From IMG/VR virus record IMGVR_UViG_3300023202_000338, positions 1 through 33,031 of that record: a stretch of 33,031 bases of DNA; one strand, 5' to 3'. The notes below the pieces were generated by a model that was not told the DNA's origin, ran no database searches, and saw nothing but the letters and a program-made list of their open reading frames with translations. The position numbers and the translations under genes are program-made. This DNA comes from a virus. Below, in pieces: positions 12,919 to 19,350 of this stretch (positions are counted from its first letter, which is position 1; every line of letters starts with the position of its first letter).

Positions 12919-13268
12919 CCGAGCACGTCCTGAAGGATAGCGGAGAGCGCGAGGTCTTCTCGACCGGCAGTAGGCGGGATACCCGTGCCGGCAAGGGTCG
13001 CTACGACCTCATGTCGCCGTCCGCTCTTCGTCGTCTCGCTCTCGTGTACGAGCGTGGCGCCGAGAAGTATGGCGATCGCAACTGGGAGAAGGGCCAGTCG
13101 ATGTCCCGGTGCATGGACAGCGCGCTGCGCCACCTCTTACAGCGCCTCGACGGCCACCTAGACGAGGACCACCTCGCGCAGGCTGCGTGGAACATCCTAG
13201 CGTGCATTCATTTCGAGGAGAAGGTCGCCGTCGGCGAACTTCCGCCCGAGTTGGCTGACCTGCCGTGA
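12915..13268 (+). CDS. DUF5664 / dATP-dGTP diphosphohydrolase-like protein (MazG-like)
   Basis: 117 aa from ATG 12915. It matches a family I recognise as DUF5664, annotated in phages as dATP/dGTP diphosphohydrolase. The pattern is VFSTGSRRDTRAGKGRYDL (residues 14-32), then SPSALRRLALVYERGAEKYG, DRNWEKG, ALRHLLQRL and EDHLAQAAWNILACIHFEE. The repeated acidic/His helices resemble the all-alpha MazG-type NTP pyrophosphatase core (Glu46, Glu50, EDH). It would hydrolyse purine dNTPs to monophosphates, changing the nucleotide pool. In 2-aminoadenine (Z) phages the MazZ enzyme does this next to PurZ; no PurZ or DatZ gene is present here. The activity is inferred from family only. Confidence 0.82.
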   Translation: MTEHVLKDSGEREVFSTGSRRDTRAGKGRYDLMSPSALRRLALVYERGAEKYGDRNWEKGQSMSRCMDSALRHLLQRLDGHLDEDHLAQAAWNILACIHFEEKVAVGELPPELADLP

Positions 13269-13864
13269 CGGAGATTCAGGCCCACGCGCCGAAGATCTGG
13301 ACACCGCCGACGCTCATCGTCGGCGAGGCGCCTTCCCGGCAGATGCAGGAGGCGATCGACGCCGGCGACGAGAACGCCGCGTCCTACGCCTGCCTGCACC
13401 CGAACCTGGCCGCGATCGCCGGCATCGACGTGAAGGACCTCTACCTGCTGTTCCGGCGCGCGAACCTGCTGCAGCGCTGGCCCGGACCCTCGCGCTCGGG
13501 CAGGGGCGACGACTTCGACGAGTCCGCGGGGCGTGCCTCGGCGTTGGCCCTGTCACGCTACGTCAAGGACCCCCACAACCGCGTGCGCGAGGTCGTCCTC
13601 CTCGGCCGGCGCGTGGCCCGCGCCTTCGGGTTCGGGCCGCAGACACCGTTCTTCGCGGAGCTCATCGATAGGGGCCCGCGGCTCTATGTTGCCCCGCACC
13701 CGTCGAAGGTGTCGAGGTGGTGGAACAAGCCCGAGAACGTTGCCGGAGCGCAGTCCTTCTGGCTCGCGATCGTCGCCGACGCGCGAACCGCGATGAAGGA
13801 TGCTTGCGCGAGGCCGAGACCCGGTGTACTCTCCAGGCTCACCCGAAAGAGGAGCACGACGTGA
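13265..13864 (+). CDS. Uracil-DNA glycosylase superfamily-like protein
   Basis: 199 aa from GTG 13265 (overlap GTGA). LIVGEAPS (residues 17-24) resembles the GEAPG motif of family 4/5 uracil-DNA glycosylases, VVLLGRRVARAFG sits in the middle, and APHPSKVSRWWN (His145-Pro-Ser147) resembles the C-terminal HPS motif. These suggest the UDG fold, which removes uracil or related bases. The catalytic Asp/Asn after GEAP is not obvious (Ser24-Arg-Gln follows), so activity is uncertain and a different base or a binding role is possible. The last 20 residues (RPRPGVLSRLTRKRS) are encoded over promoter P5. The preceding DUF5664 gene points to base quality or DNA modification. Confidence 0.72.
   Translation: MTEIQAHAPKIWTPPTLIVGEAPSRQMQEAIDAGDENAASYACLHPNLAAIAGIDVKDLYLLFRRANLLQRWPGPSRSGRGDDFDESAGRASALALSRYVKDPHNRVREVVLLGRRVARAFGFGPQTPFFAELIDRGPRLYVAPHPSKVSRWWNKPENVAGAQSFWLAIVADARTAMKDACARPRPGVLSRLTRKRSTT
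13804..13832 (+). promoter_or_regulatory. Promoter P5 (TTGCGC-17-TACTCT)
   Basis: TTGCGC at 13804-13809, 17-nt spacer, TACTCT at 13827-13832, within the 3' end of the UDG-like gene. AAGAGGAG (13847-13854) and the GTG at 13861 follow with standard spacing, 28 nt after the -10. Confidence 0.6.
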
Positions 13865-14169
13865 ACGAACAGAACGGCACCGCCGAACAGCCCCCGGAGA
13901 CCCTCGAGGTCGACGGGATCGTGCACAAGCGCGAAGTCCCGCCCGACAGCGGGCTCTACCTGATGCGCAGCGGCGGTCAGACGCCCGGCGCCATCGCGCA
14001 GCTCGCGTGGTTCGTCGACGACGAGGGCGCGCACAAGGCGAAGGTCTTCACGCACGGCACCGCCGAGACCCCCGACGCGCACAAGCTCGTGTCGCTCCCC
14101 CTCGCGCCGTACTACTTCGGTCCTCGCATCGAAGCGCGCGACGGTAAGCTGGAGCTCATCGAGTGGTGA
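13861..14169 (+). CDS. Hypothetical 102-aa protein
   Basis: 102 aa from GTG 13861, with AAGAGGAG 6 nt upstream and promoter P5 further up. The N-terminus is acidic and polar (VNEQNGTAEQPPETLEVDG), followed by a beta-rich region (LYLMRSGG, AQLAWFVDDEG, AHKAKVFTHG) and YYFGPRIEARDGKLELIEW at the end. It resembles small soluble phage proteins of unknown role. Having its own promoter and a strong SD suggests substantial expression. The stop overlaps the next GTG by 4 nt. Confidence 0.78.
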   Translation: MNEQNGTAEQPPETLEVDGIVHKREVPPDSGLYLMRSGGQTPGAIAQLAWFVDDEGAHKAKVFTHGTAETPDAHKLVSLPLAPYYFGPRIEARDGKLELIEW

Positions 14170-14354
14170 GCCGCGACGACCACGCCGCGGACGAGCTCGT
14201 GCGCGCCGCGACGAAACAGGACTCACCCTCGATCACCTCGTCGATGGGCCATCGAACCATCGAGATCGGAGATCGACTGCAGGGGGCGATCGGCCTCGTC
14301 GTGATCGCGTGGACCCTGATGAAGCTGCTCAGCATGTGGAAGGGATCGGCATGA
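14166..14354 (+). CDS. Small single-pass membrane protein
   Basis: 62 aa from GTG 14166 (an adjacent in-frame GTG at 14163 is also possible). A polar N-terminus of about 38 residues is followed by one hydrophobic helix (LQGAIGLVVIAWTLMKLLSM, about residues 38-57) and a short KGSA tail. This N-out/C-in or reverse topology occurs in small holin or antiholin-like proteins and in phage inner-membrane proteins of unknown role. The next gene begins 4 nt inside its stop. No family recognised. Confidence 0.62.
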   Translation: MSRDDHAADELVRAATKQDSPSITSSMGHRTIEIGDRLQGAIGLVVIAWTLMKLLSMWKGSA

Positions 14355-14629
14355 ACAACGTCAGCAGGCGCACCGTGCGCCGAACGCAGAAGGGCCCTCG
14401 GATCGAGACCGTCGGGCCGTCGCCCTGGATCTCGGTCTCGGCGCCGACGCTCCTCGAGGAGCTGAGCGACGAGCAGCGTGCCCAGCTCGAGCGCGCGGGG
14501 GAGCTGGTGGTCACGGTCGGCGACACGGCCTCGACGAGCGGCGAGGAGCGGCGCGAGTACCGGGTCGACCCCGCGTACGGCAGCGTCGCCTCACCGCGAG
14601 AGTCCGACGAGCACGAGGTGGGTTCGTGA
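14351..14629 (+). CDS. Hypothetical 92-aa protein
   Basis: 92 aa from ATG 14351 (overlap with the previous stop), AAGGGATCGG upstream. A basic start (RRTVRRTQKGPRIETVG) leads into WISVSAPTLLEELSDEQRAQLERAGELVVTVG, which looks like a helix-turn-strand, and an acidic Ser/Glu-rich tail. The middle resembles a small alpha/beta motif but no family is recognised. Coupled to its neighbours on both sides. Confidence 0.7.
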   Translation: MNNVSRRTVRRTQKGPRIETVGPSPWISVSAPTLLEELSDEQRAQLERAGELVVTVGDTASTSGEERREYRVDPAYGSVASPRESDEHEVGS

Positions 14630-14970
14630 CCGACGCCGACATGCATGCCCGGGTGCGCGCTGTCGACGAGCTCGTCGCGGACGTGCTGCAGCAGGTCGAC
14701 CGCATCGACAACTACTTCATGCAGCACCCGATCAACGGCCGGGAGCTGTCCGAGGCCGAAGCCGGGCACCTGATCCGTCGGCGCCAGCTCGGGATGATCG
14801 TGCGCTCGACCCTCGACAAGCTCGAGTTGATCTGGAACGTGGCGGACCCCGAGTACGGTCCGCGGATGTTCGGGTTCACCGACGACGACCTCTTCGAGCT
14901 CGGCCTGAAGTACCGTCGAGACGCCCAGAAGGCTGCAGACGAGCGCGAGGGTGGACCCGAGGCCGGCTAG
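14626..14970 (+). CDS. Hypothetical 114-aa helical protein
   Basis: 114 aa from GTG 14626, overlapping the preceding stop. Mostly predicted helix: AVDELVADVLQQVDRIDNYF, EAEAGHLIRRRQLGMIVRS, DKLELIWNVADPEYG and ELGLKYRRDAQKAADE. Charged helical bundles of this size are often oligomerisation or scaffold-like factors. It is the last gene before a promoter-like element and hairpin, so it may end a transcription unit. Function unknown. Confidence 0.75.
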   Translation: MTDADMHARVRAVDELVADVLQQVDRIDNYFMQHPINGRELSEAEAGHLIRRRQLGMIVRSTLDKLELIWNVADPEYGPRMFGFTDDDLFELGLKYRRDAQKAADEREGGPEAG

Positions 14971-14980
14971 CAGGTAGGAT
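14951..14980 (+). promoter_or_regulatory. Candidate promoter P7 (GTGGAC-18-TAGGAT)
   Basis: TAGGAT at 14975-14980 lies within GGTAGGATGG (14973-14982), an exact 10-mer shared with 18992-19001. The -35 match (GTGGAC, 14951-14956) is weak. The -10 ends 28 nt before the GTG at 15009. Confidence 0.45.
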
Positions 14981-14985
14981 GGGGG

Positions 14986-15003
14986 GCTCCCCCGGCCGGG
15001 AGC
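14986..15003. promoter_or_regulatory. Hairpin GCTCCC-CCGGCC-GGGAGC in the leader of the repeat-protein gene
   Basis: A perfect 6-bp stem (GCTCCC 14986-14991, GGGAGC 14998-15003) with a self-complementary loop, ending 5 nt before the GTG at 15009. It may be a terminator for the upstream operon, an operator or a translation-control hairpin; no U-run follows. It leaves almost no room for a Shine-Dalgarno outside the stem. Confidence 0.5.
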
Positions 15004-15008
15004 TCTAG

Positions 15009-16094
15009 GTGCCGCTCACCCCCAGCACCGTCCTGCGCACAGACGACGCGGGCGGGAAGACGTTCCGTGTCCTCGACGACGGCGCGGGGAACCTCTGGCA
15101 GGTCATCGCGCTGGGGGACGAAGACGGCGCGCAGGCCGGGATCGCGAGCAACCCGCTCGCGGTCTCGGTCGCGTCGCTCCCCCTGCCGACCGGCGCCGCG
15201 ACGGAGGCGACCCTCGCGTCGATCCTGTCTGCCCTGGGCGGCACTCTCGCCGTCTCGGTCGCGTCGCTCCCCCTGCCGGCCGGCGCAGCCACGGAGGCGA
15301 CGCTCGCCACCCTGGCGACCGAGGCGACGCTCTCGGCGGTGAGCGGGAAGCTCCCGGCCTCGGTCGGGGCGAAGACGGCGATCGGTTCCCTCTCCGTGGT
15401 GCTCGCTTCCGACCACGGCGCCCTGCCCCTGCCGACCGGGGCCGCCACCGAGGCGACCCTCGCATCCGTCGACGCCGCTCTGGCCGGCACCCTCGCCGTC
15501 TCCGCCGCGTCGCTGCCATTGCCGGCCGGGGCCGCCACCGAGGCGACCCTCGCATCCGTCGACGCCGCTCTGGCCGGCACCCTCGCCGTCTCCGCCGCGT
15601 CGCTGCCCCTGCCGACCGGGGCCGCCACCGAGGCGACCCTCGCGTCGCTCCTCACCGAGCTACAGGGGAAGGCGGACCTCGGGGAGACGCAGCCCGTCTC
15701 CGCCGCGTCGCTGCCCCTTCCGACCGGAGCAGCGACGGAAGCGACGTTGTCGTCAGTCGACTCCGCGCTCGCGGGCACACTCACGGTGCAACCCGACACG
15801 AGCACGGCGACGTCGGAAGAGGCCGTCCTCGCGTTCGGCGACATCAACGCCACCTTCACCGAGGAGATTGATCCGTCGGGGCCCGTCGTGGGCATGATCA
15901 TCCAGAACAGCCTCGACCAGCCTGTCGAGATCTCGATCGACAATGGCAGCTCGACGTTCATCACCGTGCTGCCTCGCAAGAACCCGACCATCGACCTCGA
16001 GGCTATAGGGCGTGTGTTCTCGGACGACGTGCACGTGCGCTACCTCAGCGCAGCCCCGACCGAAGGCACCCTCGTGATTACGCTGATCGAGTAG
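15009..16094 (+). CDS. Repeat-containing virion-associated protein (ASLPLPTGAATEATL repeats)
   Basis: 361 aa from GTG 15009. After a beta-rich N-terminus (LRTDDAGGKTFRVLDDGAGN) come about seven repeats built on VSxASLPLPxGAATEATLAS (about residues 50-255). Two are near-perfect 30-aa units encoded by a 90-bp DNA repeat (15461 and 15551). The C-terminus (about 265-361) is a beta-strand-rich domain (MIIQNSLDQPVEISIDNGSS, VRYLSAAPTEGTLVITLIE) like a capsid-decoration or fibre head. Such SLPLPTGAATEATL repeats occur in siphophage structural proteins. The next gene begins directly after its stop. Virion role is inferred from family resemblance and neighbours. Confidence 0.8.
   Translation: MPLTPSTVLRTDDAGGKTFRVLDDGAGNLWQVIALGDEDGAQAGIASNPLAVSVASLPLPTGAATEATLASILSALGGTLAVSVASLPLPAGAATEATLATLATEATLSAVSGKLPASVGAKTAIGSLSVVLASDHGALPLPTGAATEATLASVDAALAGTLAVSAASLPLPAGAATEATLASVDAALAGTLAVSAASLPLPTGAATEATLASLLTELQGKADLGETQPVSAASLPLPTGAATEATLSSVDSALAGTLTVQPDTSTATSEEAVLAFGDINATFTEEIDPSGPVVGMIIQNSLDQPVEISIDNGSSTFITVLPRKNPTIDLEAIGRVFSDDVHVRYLSAAPTEGTLVITLIE
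15419..15640 (+). repeat. 90-bp in-frame tandem repeats within the repeat protein gene
   Basis: A 90-bp unit (CGCATCCGTCGACGCCGCTC at 15461 and again at 15551) encodes a 30-aa repeat; the copies are almost identical at the DNA level, implying recent duplication. Flanking shorter and more diverged copies lie from about 15160 to 15740. Confidence 0.85.
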
Positions 16095-16550
16095 ATGTCC
16101 TACGTCGAAGATGATAGCATTCCCGAAGTCGGACGCACGGTGGTGTACACCGCTCACGGTCCGAACCTGCGCAACACCGCGCAGGCGCACTTCTTCGGGA
16201 CTGACCGCGGCGGCGGCGGGGTGGGCATGAAGCCCGCTTACCCGGGCCGCATCACGCGCCTAGAGTTCACCGGAACGATCACGACCGGACACGCGTCGGC
16301 GGTGCTGACGGTGACGGTCTGGAAGAACACGGTAGCGACAGTCGTATTCGAGACGACCAAGTCCATGAACGAGACGCCAGACCTCGACTTCATTCTCGAG
16401 CAGAGCGAGGCCGGCGGGGACGTCGTGGACTCGAACACGTTCGAGACCACGGACGACTGGGGGATCGTCGCGGCCCTCGACACGGGCACGGCGGTGATCG
16501 AGAACATCGGCGTGATGATGGAGGTCGTCTACGACGACGTCGACGAGTAG
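16095..16550 (+). CDS. Beta-rich 151-aa structural-type protein A
   Basis: 151 aa, ATG immediately after the previous stop. After MSYVEDDSIPEVGRTVVYT it has a Gly-rich loop (FGTDRGGGGVG) and alternating strands: ITRLEFTGTITTGHASAVLT, VTVWKNTVATVVFETTK and NIGVMMEVVYDDVDE. This pattern fits a beta-sandwich such as a head-decoration, fibre or receptor-binding subunit. The gene 16768-17223 has the same length and a comparable strand layout, suggesting paralogous subunits, though identity by eye is low. Its stop overlaps the next gene's GTG. Function inferred from composition and position. Confidence 0.72.
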   Translation: MSYVEDDSIPEVGRTVVYTAHGPNLRNTAQAHFFGTDRGGGGVGMKPAYPGRITRLEFTGTITTGHASAVLTVTVWKNTVATVVFETTKSMNETPDLDFILEQSEAGGDVVDSNTFETTDDWGIVAALDTGTAVIENIGVMMEVVYDDVDE

Positions 16551-16768
16551 TGGCAGACAGCGCAGACCTCAAGTTCGCCGGCCAGATCATCGAGTACCTC
16601 GGTTTCCCCTACCGAGTGATCCTCGACATCGGCGAGCAGGGATTCCTGGTGGTCGACGCCAAGGAGGGTTTCATAAAGGGTCTGCCTCCCGCTCGTTGCC
16701 TGAACATCCCCCGCGGTGCTGTCGACCCCGCCGACGACAAGGGCTCGCCCGGAAGCGGTAAGCTGTAG
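16550..16768 (+). CDS. Hypothetical 72-aa protein between the two 151-aa genes
   Basis: 72 aa from GTG 16550, sharing one base with the previous stop. Sequence MADSADLKFAGQIIEYLGFP then YRVILDIGEQGFLVVDAKEG suggests a small alpha/beta domain; the tail is Pro/Asp/Gly-rich. Its stop overlaps the next GTG by one base, so all three genes are coupled. No family recognised; perhaps a small accessory virion protein. Confidence 0.7.
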   Translation: MADSADLKFAGQIIEYLGFPYRVILDIGEQGFLVVDAKEGFIKGLPPARCLNIPRGAVDPADDKGSPGSGKL

Positions 16769-17223
16769 TGGCGCGCGAGAGCACGCAGACCCGCACGCAG
16801 GGCTGGACCGTCTGGCGCAGCAACCATCGCAAGCCCGGAGCTGCCAACCAGATCATCTGGCCGTGGGGTGGTTCGCTGGGCGGCGGGGAGTACGAGGGGC
16901 ACCGACCTGCGCCGGGGCGACCGTTCAAGATCGTCGGCATGGAGATGGTCTACTACGTGGCGCAGGCTTCCGTCAGCGTCACGATAGGCTGTTCGATCTG
17001 GCGCGAGACCATCTCGTCCTCGAGTCCGGACAATCGCGTCTTCACGATCAGCACCAGCGCCGGCACCCTCGGCGCGTTCCGAAACGTGGCCGTAGCCGGC
17101 GCGGCTGACCCCGTCTTCGAGAACCCCGACGACGCGATCATCGGCCTGGGCCTGACGGGCTCGGGCTCTCCGGTCACGCTGCAAGGCATCAACATCCGCG
17201 TGCGCTGGCGGTACCTCCCGTGA
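16768..17223 (+). CDS. Beta-rich 151-aa structural-type protein B
   Basis: 151 aa from GTG 16768. After a basic start (VARESTQTRTQGWTVWRSNH) it has Trp/Gly-rich turns (IIWPWGGSLGGGEYEG) and strands SVSVTIGCSIWRETISSSS, RVFTISTSAGTLG and VTLQGINIRVRWRYLP. The strand content and length parallel the protein at 16095-16550. I infer a decoration or fibre-type beta-sandwich; a receptor-binding role cannot be excluded. The stop overlaps the next gene by 4 nt. Confidence 0.7.
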   Translation: MARESTQTRTQGWTVWRSNHRKPGAANQIIWPWGGSLGGGEYEGHRPAPGRPFKIVGMEMVYYVAQASVSVTIGCSIWRETISSSSPDNRVFTISTSAGTLGAFRNVAVAGAADPVFENPDDAIIGLGLTGSGSPVTLQGINIRVRWRYLP

Positions 17224-17447
17224 CGTTGCTGATCCTGCTCGACTCACATGCGAGCGATGTCGCCGAGCCGGCGCCGCTCGTGAGGTCTTTCCTCCGAGCT
17301 GCCGTACTGACGTCCACGCTCGTCGCGGCTCGAGTGATTCTCGCCTCGCACCCCCCAGGCGGCATCGCCGAGCGCGACCTTCGCAAGGCGCGCGTGGCGG
17401 TGTACGATGGGCTGAAGGCAGCCATCCTCCAGGAGACGCACAGGTGA
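17220..17447 (+). CDS. Hypothetical 75-aa protein
   Basis: 75 aa from GTG 17220, coupled to its neighbours by 4-nt overlaps at both ends. The first half is hydrophobic (TLLILLDSHASDVAEPAPLV and FLRAAVLTSTLVAARVILAS) and could hold one weak membrane segment; the second half is basic and helical (ERDLRKARVAVYDGLKAAI). Not recognised. Could be a small accessory or membrane-associated virion factor. Confidence 0.6.
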   Translation: MTLLILLDSHASDVAEPAPLVRSFLRAAVLTSTLVAARVILASHPPGGIAERDLRKARVAVYDGLKAAILQETHR

Positions 17448-17797
17448 GCGCCTGCAACCCACAGATCCACGTCGGCGACATCGGAACGCTCGTGGGCGTC
17501 GTCGTCGAGGAGTTCGACGAGACGACCGGGACCTGCGTGTCCGTGGACATCAGCGCCGCGGAGTCGATGTCGATCACGATCACGCGTCCGGACGGAACGA
17601 AGTTCTCGCGTACCGCGGTGTTCACTACCGACGGCACGGACGGACAGATGCACATTCTCTCCGTAGCCGGCGACTTCGATGCCGCGAACGCCAGGTCCGG
17701 CAAGGCGTGGCGGCGGCAGGGGTACGTCGTCTTAGAGGCCGGCGTGAACGAGAAGCGAACCGAGGTCGTCTGGTTCGAGGTCGCCGAGAACCTCTAG
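17444..17797 (+). CDS. Beta-rich 117-aa protein, possible virion component
   Basis: 117 aa from GTG 17444. Strand-rich: IGTLVGVVVEEFDETTGTCV, MSITITRPDGTKFSRTAVF, YVVLEAGVNEKRTEVVWFEV. The layout (short strands, ITRPDGT turn) resembles baseplate upper-protein or Ig-like immunogenic domains in phages, but that is a loose resemblance. It ends the block of beta-rich genes, 6 nt before the packaging-side genes begin. Confidence 0.68.
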   Translation: MSACNPQIHVGDIGTLVGVVVEEFDETTGTCVSVDISAAESMSITITRPDGTKFSRTAVFTTDGTDGQMHILSVAGDFDAANARSGKAWRRQGYVVLEAGVNEKRTEVVWFEVAENL

Positions 17798-17803
17798 CCG
17801 ACC

Positions 17804-18973
17804 GTGACCGACACCCCCGACCACGACCGTTTCTCCTTGGCCGAGCGCAGCTCGCGACACGCGCTAGCCGAGGAGCGTCAACGTGCTCGTAGTCGCATGC
17901 CCCTCGCGCCGCGCGAAGACGAGCCGGCGCCCGACACCGACGGTGCGCGGTTCGCGCTCGAGCCGAACATGCCGGAGCACCGCGACGCTCAGCGCCTGGA
18001 GGTGGCCGGCGAGGGGGAAGAAGAGCCAGACACCCAGACGAGCCACCGCGAGCTCGAGCTCACGATGGGTCGGGTCTTCCTGCGCCAGCAGCTCACGATG
18101 CAGGACCTCCACCCGTTTCGCGTGCGAGTAGCGTACAGGTGGATGCGCGAGGTCTCCGTCCTGAAGTCCCTGGTCGCGCACGACCAGACGCTGACTGACG
18201 GCCTACTCACGGATCGCTGGGACGCTTTCCACGACGGCGACGCCGGCGCTCTACCTGACATGAATGCCTACGCCCGGTCACGCCTCGACGTGGTCGAGGA
18301 GGTCAACGCGCCGGACGGCGTGCCGCTACTCCCACCGCGCGTGCCGGAGGAGTACCTGGACAACGGGGCGGTCTCCGATCGCTACGACCCGGAACACGAC
18401 GAGGGCCTAGCCGCGTGGCTGCGTGCGTTCCGCTCCGTCACCGCGTACTTGGGCGTCGTACACGCGAGTGTCGAGAGCCCGGACGAGGGTCGGTACGGGC
18501 TCTACGGGATGTTCGATCCCCGCACCGTAAGGCTGCTCTTCCCGTCCGTGCAGGAGATCTTGACGTGGGAGGATGTCCTCGTCCGCGAGGTATGGCGCGA
18601 GCTCGTCGCGTCGAGTCGCGAGCAGACCCGCCGCAGCCTGCACCGCCGCTACGGCCTGGCCGACGTCGAGATCCAGCACCTCCTGCGCATGGCCGCCGCG
18701 TACGGCCTGGCGACGAACGAGGTCGACCTCGAGATCGATCGGGCAGTGGCCTGCGCACGCCTGGAAGACCTAGCGCGCCGGTGCCGAGAGGTCGCCGGCG
18801 ACGAGCGCGCCGAGCTCTCCACGATCAAGGCGTGGATGCTGGCGAAGGGCATCACTCGCTCCGAGCCGGAAGACGCCATGAAGGAGTTCGCGGCCGTAAT
18901 CCGGCGCGTCTCGGCGCCCCAGAAGGTCCTGGACGCCCCGGCACCCCAGCCCCGGCTCGGCCCAGGCTCTTGA
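17804..18973 (+). CDS. 389-aa protein preceding the packaging genes (possible small-terminase-like or accessory protein)
   Basis: 389 aa from GTG 17804. The first 90 residues are disordered-looking (RFSLAERSSRHALAEER, acidic GEGEEEPDTQTS). The middle is helical with RVRVAYRWMREVSVLKS and WLRAFRSVTAYLGV. The C-terminal part (about 270-370) has RRYGLADVEIQHLLRMAAAYG and STIKAWMLAKGITRSEPEDA, which look helix-turn-helix-like. It lies three genes upstream of the terminase large subunit, the usual site of the small subunit, but no signature confirms that. Function open. Confidence 0.65.
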   Translation: MTDTPDHDRFSLAERSSRHALAEERQRARSRMPLAPREDEPAPDTDGARFALEPNMPEHRDAQRLEVAGEGEEEPDTQTSHRELELTMGRVFLRQQLTMQDLHPFRVRVAYRWMREVSVLKSLVAHDQTLTDGLLTDRWDAFHDGDAGALPDMNAYARSRLDVVEEVNAPDGVPLLPPRVPEEYLDNGAVSDRYDPEHDEGLAAWLRAFRSVTAYLGVVHASVESPDEGRYGLYGMFDPRTVRLLFPSVQEILTWEDVLVREVWRELVASSREQTRRSLHRRYGLADVEIQHLLRMAAAYGLATNEVDLEIDRAVACARLEDLARRCREVAGDERAELSTIKAWMLAKGITRSEPEDAMKEFAAVIRRVSAPQKVLDAPAPQPRLGPGS

Positions 18974-18999
18974 GCGATCTCCGGCCTTCTTGGTAGGAT
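18970..18999 (+). promoter_or_regulatory. Promoter P6 (TTGAGC-18-TAGGAT)
   Basis: TTGAGC at 18970-18975 and TAGGAT at 18994-18999 with an 18-nt spacer, in the 59-bp gap after the 389-aa gene. It contains GGTAGGATGG (18992-19001), shared with the element at 14973-14982. The ATG of the lipoprotein is 33 nt downstream. Confidence 0.6.
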
Positions 19000-19032
19000 G
19001 GAGTGTTCGTGCCACGAACCCTCACCGAGACC

Positions 19033-19347
19033 ATGATCGTGAAGACCTTCGCCTTCCTGCTCATCGCCCTCCTCGCACTCGCCTGCTCCGGTCCGCAGGT
19101 GACCGAAGCGCACGTCTACCCCCAGGGCGACGTCGCCGGCAACATCAACGTCTACGTCGGTCAGCTCTCGACCGCCGGCAGCACCGAGAGCGTGCCGGAC
19201 ATCGTGGGCGCCGCGGCTGAGGCGATCCCCGACCAGCCGAGCGCGGCCGACACCGTCGGCGGTCTGCTCAACGACGAGCCCGAGGCCGACGAGCCCGAGG
19301 CCGACGAGCCCGAGGCCGACGAGCCCGAGGCCGAGAGCGAGAGCTAG
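19033..19347 (+). CDS. Small secreted lipoprotein with acidic DEPEA-repeat tail
   Basis: 104 aa from ATG 19033 (an upstream in-frame GTG at 19003 would add 10 residues before the signal). MIVKTFAFLLIALLALAC is a textbook lipoprotein signal peptide, with lipobox LALAC and lipidation at Cys18. After SGPQVTEAHVYPQGDVAGN comes a Ser/Ala-rich part, then four repeats of DEPEA and a Glu/Ser end. In Gram-negative phages a lipoprotein beside membrane proteins is often an outer spanin; here no inner spanin with the usual coiled coil is obvious, although the next gene is a membrane protein. Spanin, surface protein or exclusion factor are all possible. Confidence 0.72.
   Translation: MIVKTFAFLLIALLALACSGPQVTEAHVYPQGDVAGNINVYVGQLSTAGSTESVPDIVGAAAEAIPDQPSAADTVGGLLNDEPEADEPEADEPEADEPEAESES
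19272..19334 (+). repeat. 15-bp in-frame repeats encoding DEPEA units
   Basis: GACGAGCCCGAGGCC recurs four times in a row at the 3' end of the lipoprotein gene, giving an acidic, Pro-spaced tail. Exact DNA repetition suggests slippage-prone expansion. Confidence 0.85.
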
Positions 19348-19350
19348 TCG

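Noticed and set aside
17380-17408. TTCGCA-17-TACGAT as a promoter for the gene at 17444
   Set aside because: Weak -35 and a -10 outside both motif classes, inside coding sequence, so not called.
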